Positions 35,911 through 50,261 of a DNA stretch of 64,000 nucleotides are shown piece after piece (position 1 is the stretch's first letter; each line of letters begins with the position of its first letter). The position numbers and the translations under genes were made by a program. Where the stretch lies: NCBI GenBank assembly GCA_027186245.1, contig CP114482.1:67001-131000 (forward strand), given 5' to 3'. This DNA is from Coriaria nepalensis. Lineage: Eukaryota > Streptophyta > Magnoliopsida > Cucurbitales > Coriariaceae. The notes below the pieces were generated by a model that saw only the letters and a list, made by a program, of their open reading frames with translations, did not search any database and was not told the DNA's origin.

Positions 35911-37372
35911 TGATGATCAGAAAGGGGTTAATAAAATATGGGCTTTGGGGTCCTGGGTTTCCGGGACTGTGGCTAGTAGTTGTGACGAGAATGGAAGGAG
36001 CTACGGACTGTGGTTGGCTTTGTCAAAAAAAGTGATGGGGTTTGCTATATATGGCAAGCTGGGGTGGGTTTTAATGAGATTAGAAGAAGTAGAGCAGAGG
36101 TATTAATGACATTTGTAGTGCGTGCATGCTCTCACTACTCACTAGCTAGCCCAGCCCTGTGCTCCCTTTTTCGGTGCTTGAGTTCTGAGAAAATGAGTAG
36201 TGGCCGGATGTATGGAAGCACAAACAGGGCTTGGGATTTAAGACCGGGTGGTTGTGGTTGACAAATATGGTTTATGCATCGATTTATGTTGCAATTTATC
36301 TTATCTTCCTTTTGGCTAGATAGAGAGATAGATAAGAATAATAATATATATATAGCATTAACAATTAAGTAAACCCTAGTTTGGTTAAAGTAATTAAGTA
36401 GTGAGGGGGGGTTAGCGTGCGTTGAAAAGTGTGGAAGTGGTTAGGGAGGCAGCAGGAATCGAGCGACGAATGGATGGCTGAAGCTTTTGATGATATAAAA
36501 GGAAACAAGCAAGGATCCTCTCTAGCTCTAGCTGTCATGGAGTTTCTCGGCCAGGTGTTGCTCACCTTCTGACTCCTCCCATGCAGATAACTCCAAAACC
36601 ATTATCATTTATACTCCCTCCCTCCCTCCCTCCCTCCCTCCCTCCCTCCTCTTAGTTTTGGTTTCGGTTTCATTCATTCATTCGTTCATTCATTTCGGAC
36701 GAGACGAGATTATCATCATCATCTCGTTCTGAATTTTTGTATGTGAGCTGTTCAAAGTATGGCTGTTGCATGCGTATCATACTGGGTGTATGCTATCTTT
36801 ACGTAAAATAAGAGTGGATGAAACCCGATGGGTCCATCAGGTCTGGACATACATGTCGGGTGCCTCAATTTCGGTTTTCAAGAGTCGGGTTGATTTTTCG
36901 GTTTCCAGTTATTCTGTGCACTTCTAATGATTTGGCTGTGTAGAATCATATTGTACATGTATAATTATAGTTGATCGTCGTCCCTCACCAAACCTTTAGT
37001 GCTTCATACAAATCATCCATCGATTTAGTATTTAGAGGATGACGTACGAGTTCATTGACTCGGGCTGGGTATCAATTAATTATGAGTCCAATGCCTGAAT
37101 TTTTTAATCAAGACTTTTCTATGCAGCTTTAAGCCACTTGGTCTTCATGCAAACCTGCAATCAGACTTTCTCACCCGTTACCCTTTATTAATGACCAATT
37201 CAACGTCCTCTCTCTGTCTCTTACATTTACTTTGCATTTCTTTCGGATCCTAACACCAAAATTAAGATCGCGGTTTGGATAATCTGGTTTTAGCTTATGT
37301 GTCCCCACCCCGCTCTTAAAACTTCGTTCCTCTTGTTGGCTAAATGAAAATGAATACTACATCTTCTCTTCC
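35911..37372. other. FUS3 promoter and LCB2 3' flank
   Basis: On the FUS3 side there are TGCATG words (RY core) at about 36123-36128 and 36774-36779, and G+A-rich leader-like sequence near 35911-36010. A (CTCC)n microsatellite lies at 36613-36650. No gene was found. Confidence 0.55.
36613..36650. repeat. (CTCC)n microsatellite
   Basis: About nine uninterrupted CTCC units, followed by TTCATTCATTCGTTCATTCATT. Confidence 0.9.
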
Positions 37373-40064
37373 TCACTCCAGCTTGAGCATTCTTTTCTCT
37401 TCTTCCTGCTCCTTCCTTGGCTCTGTCGGGAAGTATTTTATGCCCACCAAATCACCAACCCGGCTGATCACCTGCCATCCGACACAGAACTTCTTAACAA
37501 CTTTTCTTTCTTTCTTTCTTAATATAAATAAGAGCACTATCTTTACAAGGAAATTCTGCAATAACCTCTAAGGCTTTGATAAGATCTTCCCTGGTATGAG
37601 ATGCAGATATGCATATACGTGCCCGAGCCAACAATAGCGGGGTTGCAGGAAATGCCACCGTCACAACCGCAACCTATATATGGATTTAACAATACTACTA
37701 TCACTAACCTTTTGACCTTTTAATCAGTAAATGAAAATCATATAAGCCAACAAGCAAATGTTATTAGTCAGATGGTCTCACATTCTGCTTCAGGCACTCC
37801 CTTGAGAAGGCAGGAATTTTAGCCGGGTTGTAAAGCATAATTGGCATAACAGGAGAGTCATTATCCCCAAGAACCTCAAACCCCATTTTCTGTAATTCTG
37901 ACCTGAAGAAATTGCTGTTCTCCCTTATTCTCGCAAGTTTTTGAGCACCTACATGGAAAGAATATGAAATATTCACACCCTTATGATAGCCTTCGGAGCT
38001 GACATTGAAATCTAATCAAAATGAATGAATTCAGTACCTCTACTGGAGCCATCTTCTCCGAGAAGAACCTGTATGGCAGAGATTATCTGCTCTGCAGATG
38101 GGGGTGAGATTGAAGTTGCATAAAGATGAGCGGGGCAAGTGTACTTCAAGTATTGAATAAGTTCCTTGGATCCAGCAATGTAGCCACCACATGATCCAAA
38201 TGATTTTGTGAATGTTCCCATCATGATATCCACATCAGCAGTATCAACTCCTAAAAGCTCACAAACGCCTCTGCCAGATTTGCCTACGGCTCCGATGCTG
38301 TGAGCCTCATCCAAATATGTATATGCCTATTATGGAAACCAGAGATGAAGACCATAGAGCAAAAAGACATACAAGTGAAAAGATTAAGAGAGAACAAAAT
38401 TCAAATGCAATTGAGCACAACCTTGTACTTTTTGCAGATTGCTATTATCTCTAGAAGTTTGCAAAGCTCTCCTTCCATGCTGTATATCCCCTCCACAATA
38501 ACAATTATCTTCTTCCACGGTCTATGAGTCCTAGGCTGTCCCTCCGCAATTTGTTCTCTCAATACTTCCTCCAAGTGAGACGATGCTGGAAAAAGAGGGG
38601 AAGGAGATCCATTAGCGAAACAAGTTTCCAAATCCATACTTGCAAGTAATCAACGTTCACAAACAGAAGCAAACGCCATACCACACAGAACCACAAACCT
38701 AGCAGAGAGGTTTAGGAAATAAACACACTACCGAGTACTGACATTATGAGTCAGTTTTTTCATGTAAAAGACTTTGGTTTATGGTATCTTCTCTCCTTCC
38801 TCTGCCGATTAATGTGATATTTGTCAACATGCAAACTCCTGTAATATAGTATTCTACAAGATTGACTATTCAAACCCAAGCATACAGAACAAAGTTATAG
38901 AATATAGTATCTACACTTACTATTGTGTTGGAAAATTCGGACGGTAGCTCCAGATCCTCGTGCACCATTGACAATTGAGTTATGGTTCAAAGAATCACTG
39001 ATTATCAAGCCTCCCTATGAATAATGATATCATAAGCAAACACTGAGGTGCAAAACTTGACAATCACTCTCAGCTCAAATTACTTTAGTTAGTGGCTCTA
39101 CATACCTTCCCGATAAGGACAGGAAGAATAGCAGAGTTTGTCACATAGCCCATCCCCAAGACTAGAGCAGCCGGCTTTCCCACAAATTTTGCAACACATT
39201 CCTCCAATTCATTATGCAAAACAGTGGTGCCTGTGCTAAGAAGATACTGAGAAAGTCAAGAAGACAAAAAATTTGAAGAAAACTAATGTAACTAAGGAAA
39301 AAGCTCACCGCCATCGACCCGGCTGCTACAGGTGCTTGAAGAATATTTCTTCAAGGATTCAATTGCTCGGGGTGTGCAATACTCGTCTGATGCCGCAAAG
39401 CCAAGGTAGTTGTAAGATCCCAAGTTCAAGCATCTAGTAGTCTTTGTGGTTCGCCTACAAACGGAGAAACAGCATTACAGAAAGTAAAAGTAACAACAGA
39501 TTAAAACATTTAGAATACCAAAAACGAACTTACTTCAATGTTTTGTTATTGTCGTTGGAGTACCTCTCAACCACATCGAACCAAGCATCGGGAGCACTTG
39601 ATATCGGTCTTCCGAAACAGTCCTGCAACAATAAAGAATGCCAAACAAGAAAAAGATAAGAACTTGATGGTCCAAGCTAGCCATTTCAGTCTAAATGGGT
39701 TTTACTCATTAACGTGGAAGCTTAAGATTCCTCTCTACAGGTAAAAGGAAAAACAATAAGCATAACAGAAGGAAATACATACCTGAATACGAAGATAGAG
39801 CCTGCGCACATAAAAATCTTCCAATCCTAAACAGATTGGAGCATAACCCTGTTTGAGGAAAGACAGTAATCAATATCATTATACGCCACAACACAAAGAA
39901 AAGAAAGGAAACTGCAAGTAATAAAGGAAAGGAACCTGAAGAGTATTATGGCTACACCACCAATCCATAATATTGCGGAAGAAATCTCTGATTTGGCCAA
40001 AAACAAAGAGCAAACCATAGCTGAAGTAGGTGCTTAGAGCAGTCAAATACGGAATTGCTATCAT
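37373..40064 (-). CDS. LCB2: Serine palmitoyltransferase subunit LCB2
   Basis: Catalytic subunit of serine palmitoyltransferase (serine + palmitoyl-CoA to 3-ketosphinganine), the first step of sphingolipid synthesis at the ER. Exons on the minus strand: 40064-39936, 39848-39783, 39622-39534, 39454-39309, 39230-39106, 39014-38921, 38585-38422, 38326-38038, 37948-37782, 37673-37566, 37471-37373, giving 491 residues (Arabidopsis LCB2 489). The N-terminal membrane segment is at 11-28. The alpha-oxoamine synthase core includes [36 protein letters not shown] and [16 protein letters not shown]. The PLP-binding lysine is K312 in [12 protein letters not shown]. The C-terminus ends [20 protein letters not shown], more charged than usual but of normal length. 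All junctions are GT-AG and in phase. Confidence 0.96.
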
Positions 40065-40737
40065 TTTACCACCTTCTTCAAACAAAACCAGATCTATGAC
40101 AGGCCAAGCTTGAAGTGATATGTTAGAGATCCGAGTACTGAATCGGGTCGAGAGGGTCCGATGTTAAAGAGAGATTGAGAGGATTTGAGGATCGGGACCA
40201 ATCACAAATCTTCCCCACTCCCTGGCTCCGGCTTCCACCACCGTACTCTGTTTCTTCCATCCCTGGTTTGTTATTATCATGCAATTAATTATTTTTATTA
40301 TTATTAATTTTTTTTTTTTTTAGAGAAAAAAGCAAAGCTTGTTAAAGTTATAATTTTTAAATTCTCACTTTTTTCCCTGAAATTTTTTTATTTATTTAAC
40401 TTTACTCCACTTCTAATCCCAAAAAAAGAAAAAAAAAAGATTAATTCTAAAGTTTGAAAGGAGAATTAATTAATTAAAATAATATAAATAATATAAGTTC
40501 ATATCTTATAATAATAATTAAGAATTAGACTAAATTATGAATGTCATGCGTCTATTTTTACTATTTATCATGCCATGTTTTTTTTTTTACAAAAATATCC
40601 CTGCTTTATTATATTTTAATTAAATTTTATCTTTATAAGTGCCGATATCTTCCCCAATCTCTTTACTTACACCCTTTTATGTAAACAGATTCCTTAGTTC
40701 AATTTTCCCATTTTGTTTGTTTTATTAATCTTCCACC
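40065..40737 (-). other. LCB2 promoter region, AT-rich
   Basis: The minus-strand leader is GC-balanced up to about 40270. Beyond it lie AT-rich sequence and poly-T tracts without a gene. Confidence 0.5.
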
Positions 40738-40845
40738 ATCTTCATCTTCAACTTCATCTTCTACTTCATCTTCTACTTCATCTTCAACTTCATCTTCTAC
40801 TTCATCTTCTACTTCATCTTCAACTTCATCTTCTACTTCATCTTC
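40738..40845. repeat. Minisatellite (CATCTTCWACTT)n, left part
   Basis: About nine 12-base units of CATCTTCAACTT or CATCTTCTACTT. The array is interrupted at 40846 by copia element 2 and resumes at 45581. Confidence 0.9.
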
Positions 40846-41144
40846 TGTTAAAAGTGGTTTTCATTATATTTCATTCATGCTTTATAACTCAGAGAAATGT
40901 GCTTTATATAACGGAAGCAAAAGAGAAAAAAATAAAAACAAAGAATTGGCAGTAATACACAGATAATGAACCACCATATTTTTCATGCAAAGTTGTACGA
41001 ATAGTACGTAAAAGAAGGCGCCTGTAGGATTCCCAGTACTGTAGGACACACAGCAGAAGAAAGAGAATGATCTCTTATCAGACCGTTGGAGAGAATAAGC
41101 GCATGTCATGCATGTGTGCATTATGTAAGATAATAATATCAACA
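40846..41144 (-). repeat. 3' LTR of copia element 2
   Basis: Starts TGTTAAAAG and ends ATATCAACA; pairs with 45281-45580. Confidence 0.94.
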
Positions 41145-44100
41145 TCCCCCCTCAAGCTAGTGGTTGAAAAAAAATTGAAAACGGCCAGTTTGTTGAGAAG
41201 TTTGTCATGCTGAGCTGATCCAAGGGGTTTAGTGAAAATATCAGCAAGTTGTTCAGATGTAGAAACATGTTGTAGAATCATAGTGTCATCTTGGACTCGA
41301 TCTCGTATTAAATGACAATCTATTTCTATATGTTTTGTTCTTTCATGAAAGACTGGATTGGTAGCTATTTGTATTGCGGATTTGCTGTCACAAAACAACC
41401 ATGTTGGAGCAAGTATAGGATGATGCAGATCAGAAAATAATTGTTTCAACCATAGAATTTCACAACTGACAGTTGCTATTGCTCTATAGAGGACCTAGAA
41501 ATAATCTGCTGCTTTTTTGATTTCCAAGAGAGTGGAGAAGAACCTAGTGAAACACAGTATCCCGTTGTTGATTTCCTAGTGTATGGGCATGATGCCCAAT
41601 CACTATCACAATAGGCTTGTAAGGATAAGGGTGAGTTTGCAGATAGAAGAATGCCACGACCAAGACAAGATTTAAGATATCGAAGAACACGATGAGCTGC
41701 TTCAAGATGAGAATTCTGAGAAGCATGCATAAATTGGCTCAGAATTTGAACAGAATGAGTAATATCCACTCGAGTCATGGTTAGATAAATTAGTCTGCCT
41801 ATGAGGCGTTGATATGCTTCTTTATCTATGAGTAATGGATCAGCAGCAGTAGGTTCCAAAGTGAGTTTTGTATTTTGTTCCATAGGAGTAGAAACAGGAC
41901 GAGAAGCAGACATTCCCGAGTCATGTAGTAAATCCAAAACATATATTCCTCTGGTTGAGAAAGATACCGGATATTGAACGAGCAATTTCGATGCCTAAAA
42001 AATATATGAGCTGACCAAGATCTTTCATGTGAAACCGAGAATTAAGAGCAAACTTTGTAGCTGAAATATATGTTGCATCTGAACCTGTAATTATTATGTC
42101 ATCAGATCAGTAAGATAGTTAAATGACCATCAGAAAATTTTGTGAGCAAACTATAGTCAGCCCGAGATTGAGAGAAGCCATCAACCATGATTGCAGAACA
42201 AAGTTTTGCATTCCACTGTCTTGAGGATTGTTTTAAACCATAAATTGATTTCTTCAAAAGACATACTTGGGATTTAGAAGTAGAAGGAAACCCAGAGGCA
42301 TTTTCATATAAACTTCCTCCGGGAGATCACCTTGTAGGAAGGCATTGTGAACATCCATTTGAAAAAGATCCCTGCCAAATTTAGCTGCTAAGGCCAAAAC
42401 ACTCCTTACTGTCACCATTTTTACAACTGGTAAGAAAGTTTCATTATAATCTATGCCTTCCCTTTGATTGTAACCTTTGGCAACTAACCGGGCTTTGTGT
42501 CTCTCTATTGACCCATCTGAGTTGTGTTTGATTTTAAACACCCACTTGCAACCAATTGGAACTTTGTTTGGGGTAAATCAACCACCTGCCAAGTATTGTT
42601 AGTGATAAGTGCTTCTAGTTCTTGTTTCATGGCCAATTGCCATTCTTTGTATTTGGAAGCTTCTGTATAAGTAAGAGGCTCAAAGGTGGTAGAAATGGAA
42701 GAGGTAAAAGATTTAAAATTTTCAGACATTAAAGAGTAAGATAGATAAGAAGAGATTGGATACCTTGGAAAGTTTATGATAGGAGTGGATGATGGAGATG
42801 TGGCAGTCTTGGCAAAGTGACATTCATAATCTCCTAACCAACTAGGAGTTTTTTGTTGTCTTGTTGATCTGCGTATGTGAGCAGGCTCTGGAATAGGGTC
42901 AGGAGAATGAGATGGTGAAGAGGCTGCTGTAGTGGTGGAGGATATATCAACATAAGTTGGTGTGGGGATTGGAGGTGTAGGTATATTTGGGGCTGGGAGG
43001 TGAGTAGAAGATGATGCAGTTGGGGATAGAGAGAGAGGATCTATAATATCATCAAAAAAATCAATTGGAGGTTGCGGAGTGATGGTGGGACTGGGTAAAG
43101 GCGGTTGAGAAGGAAAATTTGTTTCATGAAAAACGACATCTCTACTTACAAAAAAACTCTTTTGTGGCCAAAGACATTAATCTATAAGCTTTCTGTGTTT
43201 GTGCATATCCAAAAAAAATACAAGGAGTTGCACGGGGTGCAAATTTGTCTGATGAAGGGAATATAGATGCATAACAAAGGCAACCAAAGGTCCTTAGATG
43301 CAATATGGAAGGAGGTTTGTTGTAAAGCTTTTCAAAAGGAGTTTTGTTTTGTAAAAGTGGTGAAGGGGTTCTATTGATTAAGTATGCAGCTGTTAATATG
43401 TAATCTCCCCAATGAGAATCAGGTAAAAATGATTGTAGTTTTAAGGTTCTAGCAACATTTAATATATGTCTATGCTTTCTTTCAACTCTCCCATTTTGTT
43501 GGGGGGTATAGGGGCAACTTGTTTCAAAAGCAATTCTTAGTTTGTCAAATAATGTTCTGCATTTTGAGTTAGTGAATTCTAACCCATTGTCTGATCGGAA
43601 CTTCTTAATGGTGATTGAGAATTGGTTTTGAATCATGGTTATGAATTTTTCTAAATGAGAGAAAACTTCATGTTTAAAACACATAAGGAATGTCCAAATG
43701 CCATGTGAATAATCATCCAAGATAGTGAGAAAGTATCGTGCATTGTTATGGTTTGGAACTTTGTAAGGTCCCCAAACATCCAAATGCACAAGTTGAAAAG
43801 TAAATTGAGATGAAGATATGTTGTTTGGGAAAGCAATTCTTGTGTGTTTGGCAATAGAACATATATCACAATGAGGTAAGGAAGATCTTTGCAAGGAAGA
43901 GAATTCTGATATTAATTGTAAACGAGGATAAGATAAATGGCCAAGTCTATCTTGCCACAGCTTAAAGTCAGAGACATTAAGTTTTTTGTTGAAAGCATTA
44001 GATGAAACATTACATTTTTTGGTTGGAGGAGTAGGGAGGGTTAAAGTGGTGTTGGAATTATCTGTGTTGGTGTGGAGATAATAAAGTCCTTGCCATTGTC

Positions 44101-44408
44101 TACCAATCGCCATTATCCTTCCAGTCATATGCTTCTGTAAAATGCATAGCGGTGGGGAAGAAAGTGATCAAACAAGAGTTATCCCTAGTCAAAGAAGATA
44201 TGGAAAGTAAATTATATTGAAAGTTTGGGACATAATAAACTTTTGGAAGAAGGATGGTGTTATTGAGTTGTACAGAACCAACGTAAGTTGCTATGCAGGA
44301 TGTGCCATCAGGAAGTGTAATGGTAGGAGATGAATCAATTGGACATAGAACTGGATTAAGCATCTTATCAAACACACAAGTCATGTGGTGACTTGCCCCT
44401 GTATCCAA
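41078..44408 (-). pseudogene. Copia 2 pol (protease, integrase, RT, RNase H), interrupted
   Basis: The pieces run from high to low coordinates. 44408-44100 is the protease active-site region (MDTGASHHMT). 44128-43142 is a 328-residue GAG-pre-integrase plus integrase core (HLSYPRLQ, HLDVWGPY, DDYSHGIW, YTPQQNGRVERKHRH). 42729-42254 is RT start ([45 protein letters not shown]). 41985-41476 is RT end (IGRLIYLTMTRVDI, YCDSDWASC). 41449-41078 is RNase H ([20 protein letters not shown]). Stops or frame changes separate the blocks, so it cannot make a full polyprotein. Confidence 0.9.
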
Positions 44409-45230
44409 AATCCAATTGTTAAGTGAAGAATTTAAGAAAAAACAGTAATGGCTACCTGTTTGGGCTTATGCTAAATTGATTTTCATATTTCCACTTTGGT
44501 CAGGAGGACTAAGAAGCTTCAGGATCTGAACATATTGTTCCTGTGTGAATGATGAAATGGAGTTAGCTACAGATGGAAGTCCTTGAGTTTGCTCTGCTCC
44601 AGAAGAATTTGCAAGTTGAGTGGAGTTTGCAGTTGAATTCTGTTATATAAAGGGTTTTTTTCCTTTGTATTTGCTAGCTGCTGAAGCTGGGTATCCAACT
44701 ATTTTATAGCAAAATTCCTTTTGCCCCTTCATGTGACAGTGTTCGCATTCAAACGAGGCTTTCGGAACAGAGGCTATTGTATTATTCGAAATATTCTGAA
44801 TTCTCTAGTTCAAAAAATAAAAGTTGATGCATCTACACTCTGAGTTGAGGTTGTAATAAGTCTCTGTCCTTCATCCTGTGTAAGTATAGCATAAGCTTCA
44901 TTAACAGATGGTAAAGGATTCATAATCAATATTTGGCTCCTAAGAGATATGTATGAATCGTTTAAACCCATAAGAAATCAGATATAGCTTTTGTTGTTAT
45001 TCATGTTTCTGGTATGATGTTGAAGTGGGGCAAGTGCAGCAAGGCATAGTGACAAGCAAGTTATACTCATGCCATACAATTTTCATCTTATTGTAGTAAC
45101 CAGCTATGTCAATGTTTCCTTGTGTTGTTGATGATATATCGCCTTCTGTAGACTAAAGATTCTTGTGCCATTTGTTCAGCTGTTGCCACAGCGGCGGCAG
45201 TAACATTTGGTTGTTCCATTTAAGAAACTA
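44409..45230 (-). pseudogene. Copia 2 gag remnant
   Basis: Begins near 45220 with MEQPNVTAAAVAT and is then broken by many stops. A Cys-His zinc-knuckle-like motif (CEHCHMKGQKEFC) and the following YKIVGYP, usual for this copia type, lie near 44750-44685. Confidence 0.65.
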
Positions 45231-45280
45231 AAGTCGATGATAGTGGTATTAACCAAGAAAAAAGCAAAGCTCTGATACCA

Positions 45281-45580
45281 TGTTAAAAGTGATTTTCATT
45301 ATATTTCATTCATGTTTTACAACTCAGAGAAATGTGCTATATATAGTGGAAGCAAAAGAGAAAAAAACAAAAGCAAAGAATTAGCAGTAATACACAGATA
45401 ATGAACCACCATATTTTCCATACAAAGTTGTACGAATAGTACGTAAAGGAAGGCGCCTGTAGGATTCCCAGTACTGTAGGATACACAGTAGAAGAAAGAG
45501 AAATGATCTCTTATCAGACCATTGGAGAGAATAAGCGCATGCCATGCATGTGTGCATTATGTAAGATAATAATATCAACA
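45281..45580 (-). repeat. 5' LTR of copia element 2
   Basis: Right copy of the LTR, adjacent to the primer-binding site. Confidence 0.94.
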
Positions 45581-45658
45581 ACTTCATCTTCAACTTCATC
45601 TTCAACTTCATCTTCTCATCTTCATCTTCAACTTCATCTTCTCATCTTCATCTTCTCA
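45581..45658. repeat. Minisatellite (ACTTCATCTTCA)n, right part
   Basis: Same repeat family as 40738-40845, continuing directly after the LTR. The last units shorten to CATCTTCT. Confidence 0.88.
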
Positions 45659-46161
45659 TAATTGCTCCTGAAGCCTGTGAAGAATACTATGTGGTTGATC
45701 TCGCTATTATGTATCTTAGATTGTGTTGAACAGATGAATGTTGTGTTAAAGAAGGGATCTTGGTATAGTTATATGGGGCCCATAGGTTGGTTTGTCTTTA
45801 GACTCTTGCTAACCAGTCTTAGCATTTTGCTCATATATCTTTGTAGTATAAACTAACTTATAGCCATGTTGCGTTTTTGGTGATCAAAGAAATGTATAGA
45901 CAAGGTTTATTTATCATATCATATATAATTTTAGACAATAATATTAAAATATAATATCTCAAAATAAATATTTATATAATTAAATTATTAAAATAAATAA
46001 TAATAATAATAACAATAAATATAAAAGAGACAGTGGTTGAGGCAAAGCCCTAGCCAAAGTAATTTTAGTCTTAGGCCAAGTCTTAAAAAACCGCCCTTTT
46101 CTGTGGCGCAACAACTCTATAACCAGATTACCGGACCATAAAAGCTTTTTGCTCCAAATTC
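45659..46161 (+). other. Upstream region of the CHZ-type gene
   Basis: A short open frame at 45662-45856 has no recognisable protein character. AT-rich from 45890 to 46020. The leader is around 46080-46161. Confidence 0.45.
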
Positions 46162-46752
46162 ATGGCGGAAACTACAGACTTAGATGAACTCGCATCGCAT
46201 GCCAAGCGCAAGCCCGATCCCACCTGCGAAGAAAACAACGACCTTTATCCTCAAAAAGCTCAGAAGCTCCAACCTTTCGACTCCAATTCCTTTCCTGCTG
46301 TGGAGAATAGTGAAGAACAAGTGGATAACCTAAAGGCTGAGAATCTTGACAAAAGTTCTTCGCGCGCTGGAGAGAATGATGCTGAGCTTGGATCTGCTTT
46401 TGACGTAGACGACGACGAAGACGATGACGATGAATACGAGGATGAAGATGGTGATAAGTCGAACGGGAATGCTCAAGCGGATCGCAAGGGAAAGGGAATT
46501 ATGAAGGATGTTAAAGGGAAGGGGAAGTTGGTAGAGGAAGACGAAGATGATGAGGATGAAGACAGCGACGATGATTCGACTGGCACTGGAAGTGAATTAG
46601 ACGGTGCAGATAGCGACTTGTCAGATGATCCACTTGCTGAGGTCGATTTGGATAATATTCTTCCTTCCAGGACTCGTAGGCGGACTACTCAGAGAGGAGC
46701 CTACATTGCTAATGATCTTAATGATCATCGGCATGATGATAGAGATGCTTGA
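46162..46752 (+). CDS. Acidic CHZ-motif protein (H2A.Z/H2B histone chaperone-like)
   Basis: An intronless 196-residue protein. A charged N-terminal third is followed by two very acidic tracts (DVDDDEDDDDEYEDEDGD and EEDEDDEDEDSDDDS) separated by a basic stretch with KGKGIMKDVKGKGK. The C-terminal motif is DDPLAEVDLDNILPSRTRRR. This matches the CHZ motif of yeast Chz1, a chaperone of H2A.Z-H2B dimers (consensus around LAEIDxxNI followed by basic residues). Plants have such small nuclear proteins ending in TTQRGxYI, as here (TTQRGAYIAND). I infer a chromatin role; the acidic composition alone would not prove it. Confidence 0.7.
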   Translation: MAETTDLDELASHAKRKPDPTCEENNDLYPQKAQKLQPFDSNSFPAVENSEEQVDNLKAENLDKSSSRAGENDAELGSAFDVDDDEDDDDEYEDEDGDKSNGNAQADRKGKGIMKDVKGKGKLVEEDEDDEDEDSDDDSTGTGSELDGADSDLSDDPLAEVDLDNILPSRTRRRTTQRGAYIANDLNDHRHDDRDA

Positions 46753-48626
46753 ACAATGCAGCGATGCACTTGAGGCATGATGATAGCAAATACTACCTGC
46801 TGCTTCAAAGTTCAAACTTGAGGCTACTCCTTCATTTTCGAACAATGCAGCGATGCACTCGAGGTTTAGCTGTAACTCAACTCTCAAGTATTCTCCCTTT
46901 TTAGGCTTCTTTCTGTTGCATTGTTCTATTACTACTTGAACCTTTCAGGTCTGCTAATTTTCTCTGCTTTAGCACTTCATCATTTGAAGGTTTCCAATGT
47001 CTTGCTTCTGTTTAGAATACTATTTTATAGATAAAATGTAGAAGTGGAAGCCTATTATTGAACCATAGAAATGTGAATTTTACCCATTGCCGTCAATATT
47101 GATAAATCTTGAACATTTCTCTCCATTCTTTGTTGATGTACCAAGAATGAAACTTCGAAATTGCCAAAAGAAAAAAAGAACAAAAATGCAAGGGTCTTGC
47201 AATTAAAAGCTCACAGTTGCATGAGTTTCTTTTTCTGAGTCTGTATGTCCACTAGATCTAGATAGAGTCAGCTAATGAATCCCCATGGTGTTGATATTTG
47301 TTTAGCATGCACACTGTACTTCCCAATACCAAACTGCCATTTTGATGATTTGCCCTTAGGTCTACTACCTGTCTAAGATTGATTTTGGGTGGAATCACGC
47401 CCTTAACAGATAGGGGGTTAGCTTCTGTTTGGAAGGAAATATGTTGGAGTACATAACATAATTTGCTAAATGTTTTATTGAGTATATTGATTGTGATATC
47501 TTTCTTGGTATCTATAGGGGTATAGATCTCTTATAATTCTGGATTTGATAGAAATATCTAGCATGATGCTATATATGTTTGAATCCTTCATTCATACAGG
47601 AAGTGTTTTCTAGAACTGGGGCATTAATTGTTTGAGATGAAGTGGATTGTTATTCCTCTGTTAGAGGAGAGAGCCGATAGTTCCTGTTTCCCTCTATGCA
47701 GATTGCAAGACAAACTATTTGGGGATTCTCTCATTCTCTCCTTGTTTTTGAACCATAGATCTCATTAGCGGTGAGTCAAATTATGGCATTGTGTATCACC
47801 GTGTTAGTCAAGATATCATTTTCTTCCACTCCTGCTCTTAGAAATATGGAAGAGGCCATGTTCTGGCTTACCTAGCCTTAAAAAAGCATCTGAAATTGAT
47901 GGTTGGTCATGTACTATCAATGAAGTTACGTTGAGTGGCAGTGGCTGTGACTATAACTTGATTCGTTGACCTAGTATTACCATTGGAGCTGCTTATTACA
48001 GAGTTACACCACTAGACGACAGAGAAGATGCATATACATGTATAATAATGATCAACTCATTTCCCCATAGCAATCCAATTAAGCACATATGTTTGTAGGA
48101 ATGGCGGTCATGATGGGTGAAGAGTGAGCAATTGCAGTAGTAGACTAGACATGAGTAATTAACTAATTAATGTATTAACATTTCTCTCTTTAAATACAAA
48201 CCCATTAGCTTCTGTAAAAGCAATCAAGCAAGCATTTTCCAGCACGAAACCATTGTTAATTTGCTCGTCTTCAATCATTCCTCTCAAATTCTAACACCAT
48301 TTGTATATATACAGTATCAGTATGTGCTGCATTAATTCACATGCAATGCAATGCAGCAATTCTAGTTAATCATGGAAGGAGGGACTACATAAATTCATGT
48401 ATAATTTGCATGTTTAGGGTCCAGGCTTTATATATATAGTTGAATTGAAACATTGATTCACAGATAGGAGTTTGATAGATTAATCACTATTATTTATGGG
48501 TTATTGAATCAAGATAAGGAAGATCGGACAGAGGTTTCTGCATTCTCATTACAGGTAGGAAGGATTGGGAAAAAAATAGAAGGGGAAAGAAAACTGGAAA
48601 GAAAAGAAAGCAGTTGAGATGGACAA
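46753..48626. other. 3' spacer between the CHZ-type gene and GAPA
   Basis: Contains the CHZ-type gene 3' UTR with a 20-odd-base direct repeat (about 46754 and 46840) and the GAPA 3' UTR near 48480-48626. In between, 47000-48450, I see no gene, only moderately AT-rich sequence. Confidence 0.5.

Positions 48627-50261
<1,635 letters not shown>

Larger units (their letters stand above)
40846..45580 (-). mobile_element. Ty1-copia retrotransposon 2, minus strand, degraded coding region
   Basis: LTRs of about 300 bases (40846-41144 and 45281-45580), TG...CA, flank a 4.1-kb interior. The primer-binding site reads TGGTATCAGAGC on the minus strand at 45280-45269, complementary to initiator tRNA-Met. 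The polypurine tract next to the left LTR reads TTGAGGGGGGA. The LTRs differ by roughly 16 substitutions by eye, mostly transitions, so it is of intermediate age. Target duplications cannot be called cleanly because it sits within a repeat. Confidence 0.94.

Noticed and set aside
40713..40955. Open frame with repeated LHLLLH
   Set aside because: It is only the translation of the (CATCTTCWACTT)n minisatellite and part of an LTR.
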